The notes beneath the pieces were generated by a model. That model was given only the letters and a program-made list of their open reading frames with translations. It was not told where the DNA came from and made no database searches. DNA of 64,000 nt from Syngnathus acus (Eukaryota; Chordata; Actinopteri; Syngnathiformes; Syngnathidae). Each line of letters opens with the position of its first letter. Positions within the stretch are counted from its first letter, which is position 1. Location: NCBI RefSeq assembly GCF_901709675.1, contig NC_051087.1, positions 13,701,384 to 13,765,383 on the forward strand, given 5' to 3'. This document shows positions 44,501-56,500 of the stretch, piece after piece. The position numbers were made by a program, and so were the translations under genes.

Positions 44501-46599
44501 TAAGCATATAATCATTATATGGTTTGAACATATTGTTGCTCAGTACGAAGCGCTATCATAAATATATTTCAAAAGTGTGTAGTTTACAGCACTAATAAGC
44601 ACAGCATAAATATCAAATGACATACAGAAAGCGTCTCATGTTTTCATTGTTTTATTTAGATTTACATCTATGACTTTAAAATGATGGCGGCTCGGTGGCG
44701 CACTGGGTAGCACGTCCGCCTCACAGTTAGGAGGGTGCGGGTTCAATTCCACCTCCGGCCCTCCCTGTGTGGAGTTTGCATGTTCTCCCCGGGCCCGCGT
44801 GGGTTTTCTCCGGGCACTCCGGTTTCCTCCCACATCCCAAAAACATGCTTGGTAGGCCGATTGAAGACTCCAAATTGTCCCTAGGTGTGAGTGCGAGTGC
44901 AAATGGTTGTTTGTCTCTGTGTGCCCTGCGATTGGCTGGCAACCGGTTCAGGGTGTCCCCCGCCTACTGCCCGATGACGGCTGGGATAGGCTCCAGCACT
45001 CCCGCGACCCCCGTGGGGACTAAGCGGTTCAGAAAATGGATGGATGGATGGACTTTAAAATGCTGTATGAATAAATTATTCATTGCTGTCTATTTAGCGC
45101 AAGTTTTCAGGTTGACCAACAGAGTGCTGTGTTCTCTAATAGCTTTCTCCACCATGTGGGCACCATGTCACTCAGCAAAGGCTCCCCCACCCTCCCTCAC
45201 TGGACCTTGTAGACTCCTTCCTGTTCAGGCCTCACAACCCTCACCGAAGGTTTGTCACTAATGTCCAAAACTAAAATAAGACAAATAGGTCTCTGTGGAG
45301 TGCAGTGAACGTGATGCAATGCAAACACAATATGATGTGCACTTACTCAAGTAAAAAGGGAATTCTGTTATTATCTGTTAAAGGGCATAGTAAGCACTCA
45401 ATGCACAAGAGGTGGTTGCTCGGTTCACAACCATTTTTACTGTGGTGTCGGAACACGAGTGTTGTATGGAAATAGGAACGTATCATAGTCTTACCACTAA
45501 CTTGCACTAACAATCAGAAAATAGTAGGCCGTAAAAAATCATAGCATTTCGTGCTTTTCACCTTTTGTATTTTCAGAGAACTGCATCATCAAGTGGACTT
45601 CAGCATATCTCAAAGCTTCTCAATTATGTCTATAATATTAATTCCCATTTACACCCTTGCAAACCTTTCTTCAAACTAATTAGAGAAAATTCTTACAAAC
45701 AAAATAATGAATTAGGCTCTATGTTGTTTTAGCGGCATCTATCAAGAAATGTTTTTCTTGGAATACACCCGTGGCATGTGGCAGTGTTGCTTGCTCATAG
45801 CCATAAAATTGGTGATCAAATTAAGGAAGGCCAGATCATAAAACGGGTTTGTAAGGTATGGGACAAAGTATGATCGTTCCATGACTAAATGATCATTGTT
45901 ACGTTCCAAATAATGGAAATGTAACTTTTAGAACGATTAGCTTTAAACTACAAATGCCTGCCAACCCATCAAGAGTGAAATTAGATCGTAAATTAACAAG
46001 TAAATATTTTTTTAGCAGCTTATTCCAGAAAATATTCTGAGTGCTGTCCTGAATTTTGGCCTATTGTTAAAGATTAACCCCCCCCATAACATTTTTCTGC
46101 CCATTACTTGGCATCTGGGTGAAATGTCTAAAACAAATTGTTCAAAGCCAAATGGTAAACAGAGGTGAGTATTGTTGGATACAAACACATTTGACTGCTG
46201 AGAGAAGTTGTCGATGCAGTGATGGTTAATAATCGCTATTACCACCTCTCAACCCATACTTTTTAATAAAGTGTCACCTTGGAATAAACGGCATGATTAA
46301 TCCACAAAGTCAGCAAAGATGTAGCTAACTGGGTTTTGTCATAAAGTGATCCCACACAGAAAATTGAGTTCAGCACAAAATTCATTCAGGAAACACATTT
46401 CGACAGAGTTTCATGAGACTAAATGTAGGGTCAGTCTTCTGTGTTGATTCCGAATGTAGCATGTTCCAACGTTATAAATGATCTTGGAAAACCACCTCAA
46501 TAAAATCCTTCTCAACCACTGTGTCCTTACCTTAAAGAAGCTGCCGCTTCGAATCATGGGGGCATCTTGTGGATTGTTACTTGAAATGTGAGAGTCCAT
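32215..46599 (-). CDS. rin2: rin2, Ras and Rab interactor 2 (complete coding region)
   Basis: Twelve minus-strand exons join in one frame of 978 codons: 46599-46531, 43938-43844, 43712-43502, 43421-43307, 41722-41650, 40722-40631, 39086-37704, 36495-36413, 35948-35723, 35587-35456, 34844-34681, 32508-32215. RIN proteins are effectors of active Ras and exchange factors for Rab5, acting on early endosomes. Regions in order: conserved start R-S-G-S-F-F-K; SH2 domain (about 105-200: [34 protein letters not shown]); proline-rich segment (about 345-430); [11 protein letters not shown]; an acidic run (about 525-547); RH domain; VPS9 domain (about 735-880, YGADDFLP and [11 protein letters not shown]); RA domain ending near residue 965. 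[24 protein letters not shown] and KAELHSRP match RIN2 rather than RIN1 or RIN3. Human RIN2 as I recall it is about 895 residues, so this one is longer, mainly in the proline/acidic middle. Noncoding 5' exons may lie upstream. Confidence 0.93.
33243..33531 (-). mobile_element. 3' end of a non-LTR retrotransposon (LINE)
   Basis: The minus strand encodes 71 residues ending [21 protein letters not shown], the Cys/His finger found at the C-terminus of some LINE reverse transcriptases, preceded by a Lys/Arg/Glu-rich linker. The 3' tail contains GTCTCTCGAGACAGACGG. It lies in the last rin2 intron, in the same orientation as rin2, and is truncated at its 5' end as usual for LINEs. Confidence 0.65.
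33810..34440. mobile_element. Tigger-like TIR element (CAGTAATCCCTCG ends)
   Basis: Ends TACAGTAATCCCTCGCTATA and AACAAGGGATTACTGTA, with TA outside each. The middle (about 34060-34340) is a different repeat ending GTGAAGCCCTTTGAGACTTG and ATGAATAAACTTGAC, as in the 3' tails of fish retroposons, so this element was probably hit by a retroposon. In the last rin2 intron. Confidence 0.7.
34681..35948 (-). CDS. rin2: rin2 VPS9-domain exons
   Basis: Three exons (35948-35723, 35587-35456, 34844-34681) encode the catalytic VPS9 Rab5-exchange domain. Visible signature pieces are [32 protein letters not shown] and [10 protein letters not shown]. The Asp and Pro of the G-A-D-D-F-L-P motif, needed for exchange activity in this family, are intact, so the enzyme looks active. 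Confidence 0.9.
36215..36325 (+). mobile_element. LINE 3' tail fragment
   Basis: Contains TCCCCGCTGTGAGACAAATAAAGGTTATCTG, here described by key pieces CCGCTGTGAGAC and AATAAAGGTTATCTG, the familiar end of fish L2-like LINEs. About 110 bp, in a rin2 intron. Confidence 0.45.
37388..37475 (+). mobile_element. Fragment of a hAT-type repeat
   Basis: GTGTCCAAACTCGGTCCTGG followed by AGGGCCGCAAGACAC, one end of a common fish hAT repeat; the matching right end is missing. In a rin2 intron. Confidence 0.5.
37704..39086 (-). CDS. rin2: rin2 large central exon (proline-rich, acidic, RH)
   Basis: 1383 bp exon carrying the F-W-D-S end of the SH2 linker, the [10 protein letters not shown] motif shared with RIN2, two clusters of PPPRPPPP and RRPAPPPP type that are SH3 ligands, an Asp/Glu run at about 38095-38175, and the start of the RH domain ending in [11 protein letters not shown]. 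Flanking introns are in phase (two bases in, one base out). The antisense of the proline-rich part gives an open Gly/Trp-rich frame, which is a shadow. Confidence 0.92.
39087..43306 (-). other. rin2 introns between the central exon and SH2 exons
   Basis: Apart from three short exons (40631-40722, 41650-41722 and the exon ending at 43307) this holds intron sequence: an AATAAA-bearing retroposon-like tail near 40060-40105, a truncated family A SINE at 41264, a MITE end at 42607 (CAGTGGTCCCTTGAGGTACA) and a C/A homopolymer run near 42787-42821. No other gene was seen. Confidence 0.5.
41264..41391 (-). mobile_element. tRNA-derived SINE (family A), 5'-truncated
   Basis: Only the 3' half of the SINE is present, from AAAGTCCCAATGATCG to GCAGCAGCGGTGCC. 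The tRNA-like head is missing, a common result of incomplete reverse transcription. Confidence 0.75.
44684..45050 (+). mobile_element. tRNA-like SINE (family B), full copy with 12 bp target duplication
   Basis: Head GGCTCGGTGGCGCACTGGG with a box B-like GGTTCAATTCC, conserved centre GTTTGCATGTTCTCCCC, and GGAT repeats at the tail. Flanked by gactttaaaatg at 44672-44683 and 45051-45062, a perfect 12 bp duplication that marks reverse-transcribed insertion. In the first rin2 intron. Confidence 0.88.
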
Positions 46600-46641
46600 T
46601 TTGTCTTCCTTTTAATGTGGACAAAGTCTGCTTTATGGCTG

Positions 46642-46721
46642 TGTGTTTACATCTGCATCACAGAGTGGGCCAGAGCTCTTGTTTACATCTGCGTCACAGA
46701 GTGGGCCAGAGCTCTGTGGGT

Positions 46722-46783
<62 letters not shown>

Positions 46784-46812
46784 CACACGCACAAACACAC
46801 ACGCACACAAAC
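46642..46812. repeat. 37 bp tandem duplication and (CA)n tract
   Basis: Two 36-37 bp copies of a unit with TTTACATCTG and GTGGGCCAGAGCTCT (46642-46715) run straight into a CA tract of about 89 bp (46724-46812), just upstream of the first rin2 coding exon on its 5' side. Length variation here could affect rin2 leader sequence or promoter. Confidence 0.85.
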
Positions 46813-47796
46813 GCATCAGTCCACATTTTTCAGCGGTGATACAAAGGGAAGAGGTTTCCACTCTATCCAGTTATGAATAGTAAGTCTGAGTGTGCCTTTT
46901 TCCTAAACTCCCTGTAATTATTCTGCTCATTCTTTCACTTTAGCGCCTCCACCCTTTCTACCACTCTGAAGTCACTTCAGTTTCAAGTTTTGTTATGTTC
47001 ACTGTCATGGTGACTTATTTTCTCACCCATATTTCTTCAAAATTTCAGTCTGTTTTTATTACCTCACATTTATACGATAATTGACTTTCCATTTTAGCAA
47101 GCACCACTTCCTGCAGAGCTGCTTCTTGAGCCAGTCTTCCTACCTTAATGTGTTCAGAATACAAGCTTAGACAAGACATTTCCAACTAACACTTTTATCA
47201 CATTGCTCATGACTCGAAATACTTGAAATACAGATAAGGTTAACAATATGATCATTTTACCAAACGGGAAGAATCAAATTTGAATTAAATTTTCTTGGAC
47301 ACATTCACTAGATAACTGAAATCTTTCCAGGGAACACTCTCGATTAGAATAATGGTCACCAGTCAGTAACAGGGCTCATATCAAAACTCTTTTTCATACC
47401 ATAGGGCATTAAAGCGTCTGCAATTAATTTAGCATGGATGTTTTTGAACTGTGGGAGGAAAATGTATGATGAGGACAGAATCCATTTGAATAACATACAA
47501 ACATAAAGGTCAGGCCGATATTCAAACCCAGAACCATAGAATATGAATTATTGAAATTTGGATGAAATCTGAAGTTATTTTTTATCTAAAATCTGGTTAT
47601 AGTCATTGAAGCAGTAGAAATATGCAATTCACTCCAAATGTGATGTGTGCTGCTCCAAATATCCCCTTGGGAGACAACTACAAAGAAGTCATACAGTCCA
47701 CCAGGTGGTAGACTCTACCTACATAATTCCCATACACCAGCTTCGATTTATACATTTTGCGCAACATGGATTTAAGTCTTGAGAAAATGCCTCAAG

Positions 47797-48106
47797 CACA
47801 GGTGTCAAACTCAAGGCCCGGGGGCCAGATACGGCCCGCCACATCATTTTATGTGGCCCGCAAAGACCAATTGTGCATCAAATCCGTGTGTCATTACTAG
47901 AATTGCAAATTGTCTTCACTTTTAATAATATCTTTTTTTTTAAATATTTGACCAGTTTTTGCTCGTCTGATTTGAAAACGAGTTATTTGCCATTTTGTTT
48001 TGTAGCTTTTACTGTATATAATATGAGGTTTATTTGGGTTGACAGTCATAATGGCCATCCGAAAGAAGCTATGACTACAATGAAAAAAATGAGTTTGACA
48101 GCCCTG
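47797..48106 (-). mobile_element. hAT-type MITE (GTGTCAAAC family), copy 3
   Basis: 310 bp beginning CACAGGTGTCAAACTC and ending GAGTTTGACAGCCCTG, with gcctcaag (47789-47796) and gcctaaag (48107-48114) as an 8 bp duplication with one mismatch. Confidence 0.82.
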
Positions 48107-49915
48107 GCCTAAAGGATGCCGTAAAATTGTCAAAATAATAAAAACGGTACATTTATTTCTTCATCCGTGCATGTTTTACCCTCCTTGACCTCTTTTCTAC
48201 CTTCCCCCACCTCCATCTGTTTTGCCAAACCTTCACCTCTTTGACTCGCCCCACCTCTTTCTCGCTATCCAGGCTGAAATCATTAGGTCAGTTATTCTCT
48301 TCCTGGCAGATACATCTCCTGTGAACCAGATATGCATGTGACTCACACAGGAAAAACACACCCCAACCATTCCAGGCTGAAGGGAAGGAAGGAATGTGTG
48401 AGTCTTAGTTCACCAACATGAAACAAGAATTTAGCGCTGTGACAATGTCAATGTTATAATAATTAACAAGACAAACAGCAAAAGTGACCATGAGACTCGA
48501 CTATGCGGCAACACGTTTTTTCATACAACTTGGCGCAATCACAAAACAAGAATGATTTTGTGACCAAGCTGCAGCTTCTCAAATCTGAGGACTGACTGTT
48601 TTTTCAGTTGTTTTGCTCATTCTCATCTTTGGAAACCTTTGGTTTTGAGCTATAAAAACAACAACTAGGAAGTGGGGAACATTCAATCCCACAAAGGAAT
48701 GTCCTGTGGAGCCTTTTTTGTCTTACTGTCCTACTGTCTCACTTTCTGTGTTCCAATAAAAACAAGCAGATATTTGAGGTGTTGCACTAGATATGAGAAA
48801 CCACACATTTAGGTGATGTCCTAATAGTATGCATTTTCTGAGTGTGTTTGTAACAGCTGGCTCATCTGACATTATGTTGACCTTTTTAGACAGCAAATTA
48901 GCTTAACCTGAATAAACAGCATCCAACTGGTTGAGTAGTATGGTCCACTTGAAGGAAATGGCTTCATGACATATTTAATCCACAATCTATTCAACACAAT
49001 CTACCAAATTCTTAATGGGATTTTGAATTCAACAGACTGTTCTTCAATTTGGCATGGGACTTGTTACATTTGCATAATGATGTGATCAATTGGTGAACAC
49101 AGCTACATGTATTGAAACACAGACATATTGATAGGTCATATTAAGGGTGGAAAAGGTATTGATTTAGTTTGGTTTCATTCTCTTGTAACACAAAAAGATG
49201 GAGTTTGAACAAGGGTGTGTAGACTTCTTATAGCCACAGTAGAGTGTAGTAGTTTAAAAGCAAAGTCTCGTTAATTCTTGCTTGAATGCATAAAGCGAAA
49301 TGAGACACTGCACTCCCCTTTTACACAAACTTTATTGTGCTTTGCTATAAAACACAGCCAGCAGGACCTAATGTTTGTTAATTTTAAGTCCACGCTGAAT
49401 AATTTTCATTCAGAGTAGTGGCATAAAGACAAACTTTATTTCAAAACAAATAAGAATATATGTTTTTTGTAGTATTTGTTGTGTTAGTACACTAACATGA
49501 GAGAAACAAAAAAACAGCCTTTAAAGTAACATACATAAAGTTTGGCAAAGCACATCTGCACACTCTGTAAAGTAATCCTCACAGCAGCGTCACTGTCTGA
49601 GACCACAGAGCAGAATCTGGGTCAGTGGTTCTGCCTGACTTCAGCTGAGCCGACTGGCCCATGTTGTTTTAGTTAGACTGGAATTTTCTCTTTTTCTTTT
49701 TGGGGGAATGCAGAGGGATTTAACAGTTTTTTTTTTCTTTCAACAAGTAGGACAATAATGTCAACACTACTGGGATAAAATGTTTCTGGTTCCTTCAAAA
49801 TAAATTTGCAGCCATTTATGTCTTCATTGACACCTTTAGGGACTTGCTTACTGCATCGATTATCCAAATCGTCACAGAAAACCCCCCAACCATCCACCTA
49901 GGCACGTATGTGCGC

Positions 49916-49917
49916 AA

Positions 49918-49950
<33 letters not shown>

Positions 49951-49960
49951 CACACACACC
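49916..49960. repeat. (CA)n microsatellite
   Basis: About 22 CA units with one interruption (CACG), next to the foldback repeat. Confidence 0.9.
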
Positions 49961-49989
49961 TGAATTTGCTTCCACGTGAACGGTGCGAT

Positions 49990-50285
49990 CTTCACGATTA
50001 AACAGGCAAAATCCATCTGTTTTTATCCATCTCAGGGCACCAGTCACGAGTTTTCTGAAGCAGAGCTGTGATTGCTTGTGACCTGAGATCTGGCAACTAT
50101 GATGACATTTTCATCTGACATCAAGTGGCCGCCCCCTAAAATGGATTAAAAACAGTGAATTTACCTGCTTGATTCCTATTCCACAATATTAATCAGAATG
50201 CCGTGTTTAGGCAAGTGGGGGCACATACAACCTATTAGTGTCAAGAAAATTGTGGGGTTCAGTTCTTCTTTCATACGAAATGGGA
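49990..50285. mobile_element. Foldback-type repeat, copy d
   Basis: Shares TTTATCCATCTCAGGG, GACCTGAGATCTGGCAAC, GATGACATTTTC and AAGTGGCCGCCCCCT with the other members. Part of the left arm has been deleted, so the hairpin is shortened. Confidence 0.55.
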
Positions 50286-53200
50286 GCTAGAGCTGTATAT
50301 ACCTTATTGTCATTTTGTAGTAAGTAGGTAGTTTAATACAAAAAAAAAAAAACCTTGATCAATTCCTTCGATCGAGGCTTAAATGAATAAGCAACTTACT
50401 GATTTACAAAGACAGGGGGCATTCGCAGGTTAAGGCATGTTCAGACAGGTCTTAAATACTTTTTTAACAAGATCATGGAGTGGAGCGGAATTACGGGAGC
50501 AGTCATGGCCCCATGCATTTCTTCTCAAAGACGCTAAAACCGTTCATCATTGTGTGATGAAAATAAATTAACATTCATTTATTATAATTTCTGCAAAATA
50601 ACAAGATCGTGGCACGAAGAACGTTGTGGAACGAAGAACGTGGAACGAAGAACGACGAGAGCAGTGATGCATTCCTTCTCAAAAGACACCATTGTGTGAT
50701 GAAAATAAATGAACATTCATAACGCGGTCAATCTATGCAAAATGACATTTCGACGTTGCATCCGTATTAAATGGCAAAATTGTCAATATGCCAAAATCTA
50801 GTGCATGCAATGTCTCGGTTTGACACCACCATCGGAAAATAAACTTTTTTTTGAGCTTCATCCGACTGTTATGTGACCGATACCACGGGTCTTCTGATGT
50901 GTGATAAAAATGTTATGCTCACCTTTCCAAAGGCCTCTTCAAAGGGTCCTCAAACATCCATTTCCCCCCACATTCATCCGTCCACCAGTGCAGAATGTTT
51001 TCGTGGCTCCTCTTCTCACGGAGCAGACGCCAGACGTCTGCAAACTTCACCAGAGTTGTTTACGCACGCGTTCGCTCTCACATTCCTGAATACAATCCTG
51101 CAGACGTCCTCATTTTTGTCTGTCGATAAAAGCAAACAATAAGTTGTCTCTCAATGATCACGGCCCTGACGTTTCACGCGTTACTCGCACACAAAGAAAA
51201 TTTGATGTTTTTGTCGCGCATCACCTTTCACTTTTCATCATCGAATACATTTTCAGCCCCGAACCACGTTTTGTACTATTCTACCCTCTAGTGGTGTAAA
51301 ATCGGTACAAACAACCCAAGATATTTTAATCACCGGTTTGATTTACACATTTGGATTTTATACTTCTATAGACGAATATGACACAATAAAGAGACCTCCA
51401 GTTCCACCAAAGAAATCACAAGTCAGTGTCACAAACTATGGCAAGGGTATTATGAACACAATCTTGTTACCAAGTAATTGTGATGTCAAAATTGCCACGA
51501 CTGTTTTTCAGCGGATATGTTTCTTCCTAACGACAGAAATGACTTGTATCCAAAACTCATTTTTAAGTGGTTCAAGTGCAAGTAAATCTGTTTATTGCAA
51601 GACCTTTTGCATAGTCTCTTACTAGCTAGGAGTTCCTGCCCCGAGACCTGCAACAACCGAAAATGAGGGTACACAATGAGAATTGATGAGACATTAGCTA
51701 TAAATTAGGACATCAATAGCTATAAATTAACTTACATCTAAATAATGCGAATGTAATTGCTTGTTAAACGTTATTCCAACATCTGCTTATAGTTGCTCAT
51801 CCTTTTGAAATGTACAGAATCCCTTTGAAATGTACAGAACAGTAACAACAGTGCTAAAAATACATTAACATGAGTCCAGCAATTTTCTATATTGAAAAAG
51901 AGGCAGGCAAACTGAGCAGCGTTTACATGGGTTCTAACTCTTCTGAACATTTCTGGTGTGCCAGAGAAATTAACATGCGGAGGGTTAACATTACTGGTTG
52001 CTCTTCTAACTTAACAAATGGCCTAAACTTTTCAGCAAGATTGTTTTCTAAAAATCCTAAGGGCTAAGAATCAATGGCACCTTTCACATGTTGTTTGAGG
52101 ACATGCTTAATGTGGTAAATACTGTTTACAAAAATATGTGTCATTAGGCCCAAACACAAGCAGGAAAATGAAAATGGCTACAAGCATTGCTCTATTGACA
52201 TCTTAAATCGTAAGGGATGAAAAAAATTGGATCACTGACACTGAATTGAGGAGACAATATGTGAAAGATAAAATGTCAGTACTTTTGGTTACATTTATAT
52301 TACATGATGTGCTTCATTACCTGTTGCCATACAATATTTCTCTCCAAATGAATTAGTTGAAAAAACAAATAAAAATGAGAAAAAATGCATTTTTGTTCTC
52401 TCTTAGTACATGAGAATGTGGCAAAATATTTCCAAGTTATACAAAACATGAACAGTACAAAGCTCTATTCTTGAATATAAACATCAAGTGATTCTCCATA
52501 TTCTATATTAGGTACAGTGCATCAGGTCCATAATCATCATCACCAATTTCACCATACGACCCAGGGGCTGAAACTAGTGGTGGACATAATCTTTGAATAA
52601 ATTAGTTTGGAAATAAATTAGGATTATGTACCTGTAAATGATGCCGCTGGTTTCTCTTTGTGCAAACAAACACACACGCACACACACACGCATATACACT
52701 TACACACGCAGTCCAAAATACAAAGCTAACATTTACAATAAAAAATTGGACTTTTAACAGGCAATGTTTTTACATAATACTGTCCGAAAGCTTCCCCACA
52801 GAAAGAGCATTTTTCAGTCCAGTGCCTGCCAGTGACAGAATCACATAGCCAGTAAACAAAGTGTCAGTGCGAGATGCCACTTAAATTGGGCATTAAGTTG
52901 GACAGAATTAGAATTTGAAAATTTGTCAAGATTTTTAAGTAACTACAGTCCCCGTGTAAGTGCAAAGTGGGAGATGACACCATGCCCCATCATCAGAAAA
53001 ACATGGGAGGAAGGTTGAAACATTGGAGTGAATTACAGTAGTGGGATACGTAAGCAGTGTGATGTGCTAAAGTTAAAAATGATCCCTGCCATGGGATCAC
53101 TTGTGCAAAAGAGAATTCCAGCTACTGCCAGTTTGAATACATACAGAGAAAGATGTTTTCGTTTTGTTTTTCCAAAGACCAACCTTGTTTATGTGGTTTT

Positions 53201-53506
53201 ATGCAAGACTCCTTACAAACAATTCAGCTAAAACTTCAAGCGCGATTTCTCAGTCAGTCAGGCAGTAGCAGCTCTTTGCCAACTGTTGGTGGTGATATAG
53301 TTTTGATATCATCCAAAGATTTGATGCATTCAAAAGTAATGGCAACCATCTCTGTTGCTGAGACTTTTATGCACCACACCACTGTACTCTACGGTGTGCA
53401 CTTCACCAAAGATAAATCGTTGGTGGCACAATTGTTTGCGACAAGAGAAAAGTGAGGCCCCCTCTTCCTTTGCCAGAGGAAAACAAAATAGCAGAGGACG
53501 GCAATG

Positions 53507-56500
53507 TCAGCGGATGTCTCTGCACATGGGAAGGTTGACGAAGATGAAGACGTTGAACTCGATGAGGACAGAGAAACAGAGGAAGATGGCGTACATTATG
53601 AGGCAGGCCAAGCCCAATTTCCAGTCCAAAGTCCACTTGTTCAAATGGACCCCCAAGACCTGCATGTGAAAAAGACAAGGCAAATCCATTAATCAACTGA
53701 TTTGGAAATCAAATCTGAAAGAAACATAGCTAATATTATGGTTCATTCATTCGTCTGTTCGTCTCATTTTTCGACCTCCATATCCTCACGAGGGTCACGG
53801 GCAGTTGCAGCCATACATCCATTTCCAGTGCCGCTTAGTGTAAAAAAATATATACCGCACTCACAGTGAAGAAGACTGAGGCCAGTAAGAGTCCAACCGA
53901 GAATATGAGTCCCCTGCTGTTAAGATGCACCTGAAGAGACAAAAGAGAGCAATTCAAAGCAAGCTGCAGTTACTGTGTTCCTCAAATAACTACAAAATAC
54001 AGTTTCTTCACGTCATCGTAATCTTATTAAGATTTTACGATCCTTTCAGTCATTTAACCACTGATAATATTCTTTTAAAGCATAAGGTCACCGCTGACAA
54101 TTGGTCACGTCCTTTATGAACTTAGCTGTGTTCTATTCTGGTCAAAGTCCGGCAGCATCTTCTCTGTGTGGTCTGACAAGCACTCACAATGGAGCCGTAG
54201 TCTATGCAGAGAGTTTGCAGTGCCCACGGCAGGCCCAAGCCCACCAGGATGTCAAACACATTACTGCCTATAGAGTTGGAGATGGCCATGTCCCCCAGCC
54301 CTGCAGCAAGGAGAACAACACTGTCACGGTCTGTGAGCCAGTCTGCTATCTTTATCTATTCTTTCCATTGCTTTCTTCATATTTAATACATACGTATTTT
54401 GCCTATGTACACTATATAACCTTCATTTTCAGTTTTAATTGACCTCAGAAAAGTATTCTTTCCACAAAACATTTTTAATGGTCCGCAATGGGGAAGCCCG
54501 CATGTAGACCATATTTCGGTTGGACTCGTACCCTGTCTTGCAACTATAACACTGGCCATGCAGTCTGGGACACTGGTGCCTGCTGCCAGAAAGGTGATTC
54601 CCATAATGACGTCAGGGATGCCGAACGTGAAGCCAATCACAGTCACCTGAAAACATTAGCGGTAGTCACTGAACGCCGTTCTTCTGTGAAAATGCTGGAA
54701 CACATTATAGCCAATACAACGGCAAGAAGCATCCTGTTTTTGGAGGTTACTGATGTTGGTACGTGACACTGGACTTACCATCCACACCATCACGTAGGAG
54801 AGGCCAGCGATCCAGATGGTCGCAGTGAAAAAGGTGACCATAAACCATTTCTCCCAACGCTGCTTGCCACAGTTGGGCACGGTTAAGAAGAGGAGCAAAG
54901 ACAACGGCCACATGGTTAACCACTTCACCTTGTTACACACACCCACTGGCAGGGCAGAAGATAAGAAGATAGCATATACTGTCAGTAGTAATATTCGCAT
55001 AACCGGTCAAATTAAATGATTACCACTTTGTTTCAGAACATTACCTGGAGCTTTAAAAGGCACCAACGGGCCTTCATTGCCATCGTCTCTCTCTCCATCA
55101 TTCTCATTATTCTCGTTATCCTCATTTTCATTCTCCATCATATAGTCCGGTTGCTGAGGCATGTATCTCCCATTCAGACTCTGTTCGGCTCCATTGTTCT
55201 GTAAGCTCCGCCTTCCCTGGGCACTGGCTGCCGAATCAGTGTTCTTTGTGAAGCAGTTGACCCGAGTCTCAGTGGTGTTGATCACTCTTTGTCTCTGGCA
55301 GTGATAAAACATTCCAATAAACCTCCTTGAAGTGAGCCCGTGACTTGTGCAATATTTGGACATGCTATGTTAAAGGTAGCGGCCCGAGTACAAACATGAG
55401 TTTATTAAATTCTCGTACATTTGTCTGAAGAAAAATTAAAACCATAGTCACGGTCAACCAATATCAGGTGGCTTGCTTAGTGGTGGACAAGTGGGCATCG
55501 TCCTCCGTACCTGAGTTTCCGTCCGTATATCAGCCTCGCCCAGTCGGTACAAGTCAGCCAAACGCCGTTGAGAACGGATTTAACGGTACAACGCCACACG
55601 CAGTTGCTGCACACCTGACATGCAGCCAAATAAATTAGAACTATAACAGAGTTGTACCCCTTTTGGTCCCACAGACTGTAATGACCGTAACGTTGTATGC
55701 GTGTGTCGTCTTTATTTTTTTCTCTTTATTTGGCTGCGTGTCTGCTTCTGTGCGCGTGTGTGTGATGTGGAAGTTATGTTCTCATCACTGATTGGCTCTC
55801 GCCCACGAAGCACGGGCTGGGCCAACGTGGGTCAGGGGCGGAAAACTCGATGACAGACGATCGATTCCCACCTCAGGTGGCGGAGAATAGATACATTAAG
55901 GTTCATTTACGGCACTTGTACAAGCATTTTCCCGTGCACAAACATTCAGAAAATTTTTATTTTTATAAAGCATACCGTATTTTTCGCACCAAAAGGCGCA
56001 CTGGATTATAAGGCGCACCCTCATTGAATTTTCTATTCTAGAAATGATTTCATATATAGGGCGCACCGGATTAAAAGGCGCATAAAATAGAAGCTATACT
56101 GCAACAAACTGAGGTTGACTAGGGTTGCGGTATGCATCCACTGGCCAATAACCAATGAGCCCTCTGTAAACAATCGCGTTTCTCAAACTATCTCCTATAA
56201 AAGTGATCGGGACTGACTAAAGTTCGATCTAACACATTGGTACTGCTTACCTATGTTTCCCTTCCATATCGATCCGTAAATTTACTCGAAACATTAACGG
56301 AGCAGCCTATTTTGAAATGAAATAGCCTCGTGCGTATAGCAGCTATCATTATAGCATTAGCCACCCGCAAACTCCCATGAGCCTCAGCTGGCAGACTCCC
56401 ATGAGCCTCAACAAAGTGTCGTGGCAGCCCCCTGTAAACAATCACGTTTCTCAAACTCTCTCCCATAAAAGTGATCGGAACCGACTAAAGACTGATTTAA

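Larger units (their letters stand above)
46813..53506. other. Intergenic region between slc24a3 and rin2
   Basis: Should contain rin2 5' noncoding exons and promoter and the slc24a3 3' UTR. Recognised parts are a hAT MITE (47797-48106), a CA tract (49916-49960), a foldback repeat (49990-50285) and a loose duplication around TGTGTGATGAAAATAAAT (50550 and 50693). I found no further coding exon. Confidence 0.45.

Noticed and set aside
32215-46599. Assignment to rin3 or rin1
   Set aside because: [22 protein letters not shown] and K-A-E-L-H-S-R-P are RIN2-like, and the recalled RIN3 sequence differs at each.
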